A DNA stretch of 64,000 bases, taken from assembly GCA_963805795.1 (NCBI GenBank), contig CAWDVG010000004.1:124001-188000 (forward strand), read 5' to 3'. Positions 63,450 through 64,000 of this stretch are shown here, piece after piece. This stretch comes from CAWARU01 sp963805795 (GTDB lineage: Bacteria > Pseudomonadota > Gammaproteobacteria > UBA6186 > Azoamicaceae). A program made the position numbers and the translations under genes. Each line of letters starts with the position of its first letter. Position 1 is the first letter of the stretch. The notes beneath the pieces were generated by a model. That model made no database searches. It saw only the letters and a list, made by a program, of their open reading frames with translations, and had not been told where the DNA came from.

Positions 63450-64000
63450 TTACGCTGGTAGGGATGGAAAACGTTGAAAATCCTTTGACGTCAATCCTCT
63501 TGATTTCTTTTTAGGCGTCCCTCCTTTTTGTGCCTTCATCGTGACTATCAGTTTTGCACGCGGGATATCCTGTAAACCGGCCACTCGTACTGTGTAATCA
63601 TCTAAATCAAAAATTCCAAACTTTTCTCGTGCATAAACTAACACGGCATCTTTTCCTAAGCGTTCATCTGCTCGCAAACTGCTGATCATTTTATTAGTTA
63701 TCTCTTGTAAATCTTTTCGCCTCAAATATAGCTGCAATAAGGAATAAGTTAATAGGATAAAGCATACATGGCTTTCAATTAAAGGTTCATGAGGTGAGGG
63801 AAAATTTGCAATATACCAATCATTCTTAAACTGTCGAAAACGTTCTTCGGTTTGTACTCTTAGGTCATAGTGGGTTATCATCATTTTCGGATCAGTATAT
63901 TTTTTTGTTGAAACAAGAACCCCATATTTTTCTTCATATGTTTCATTCGCTGCATTCCAGTTTGTATATCGCGTTGCTATAGCATGTACTTTACAATCAA
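63450..64000 (-). mobile_element. IS transposase (IS4/IS1634-like DDE), 5' end outside the window
   Basis: The frame is open from the window's right edge to a stop at 63450 (about 183 residues visible). It reads WNAANETYEEKYGVLVS, then the conserved C-terminal block with the catalytic Glu region (VQTEERFRQFKNDWYIANFP) and IESHVCFILLTYSLLQLYLR. An internal ATG at 63884 is not the true start. DDE transposase C-terminus; the first two catalytic Asp lie outside. The element's end should lie in 63215-63449, but I could not identify a terminal inverted repeat. Confidence 0.8.

Overview
This is A+T-rich chromosomal DNA from a gammaproteobacterium. The conserved blocks (gpmI-envC-ctpA, ubiE-ubiJ-ubiB-hit-tatABC, divergent bioA/bioBFD, phhAB, rpoH, rho-trxA, typA) are gammaproteobacterial. 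The accessory genes (ankyrin, Sel1 and coiled-coil proteins, a CE-clan-like cysteine hydrolase, a Sel1 protein with a HeLo/MLKL-like N-terminus, large unrecognised proteins with Ala/Thr-rich linkers) suggest a host-associated member of the Legionellales, such as a Coxiellaceae or Berkiella-type bacterium. That placement is inference from protein character; no rRNA is present to confirm it.

Layout. 1-2.3 kb: ankyrin protein cut by the left edge, then an oxidoreductase. 2.7-7.6 kb (minus): gst, gpmI (frameshifted), envC-like, ctpA. 7.8-13.5 kb (minus): an AAE17/18-like acyl-CoA synthetase, a 766-aa unknown protein, rpoH. 13.7-18 kb: unknown genes, a broken DUF234 ATPase, a cluster of inverted repeats and a Sel1 protein. 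18.2-20 kb (plus): two alpha/beta hydrolases. 20-29.3 kb (minus): typA, trxA, rho, pncA, ubiE, ubiJ, ubiB, hit, tatA, an unusually short tatB, tatC; a candidate sRNA lies between trxA and typA. 29.5-32.7 kb: orphan histidine kinase, an unknown gene, nagZ, and a duplicated 3' fragment of the unknown gene. 32.8-37.1 kb: biotin genes. 37.3-41.8 kb: desaturase, coiled-coil protein, Nudix hydrolase, unknown gene. 42-47.4 kb (minus): small single-domain genes (AlkD, methyltransferase, VOC, peptidase E, GyrI-like) and a shattered RNB exoribonuclease. 47.5-52.5 kb: DUF3309, GST, serine hydrolase, HeLo-like/Sel1 protein. 52.7-64 kb: unknown Cys-rich protein, phhAB, unknown gene, AlaX and DUF2000 divergent from an XRE-cupin regulator, AAC(3), a methyltransferase with an internal amber codon, an AbiEii remnant, a large CE-clan-like protein and a transposase cut by the right edge.

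Two themes stand out. First, gpmI, ubiE, typA, rho and the RNB gene are all broken by single-base indels, many of them in homopolymers, while long accessory genes are intact. Because several are normally essential, consensus error in conserved genes is at least as likely as decay. Second, the accessory genes hold two strong candidates for host-directed proteins: the HeLo-like/Sel1 protein (50747-52507) and the CE-clan-like protein (60761-63205). Unrelated proteins here share expanding low-complexity and repeat elements (Ala/Thr linkers, Asp-Lys runs, 108-bp Sel1 units). I recognised no tRNA, rRNA or CRISPR array.
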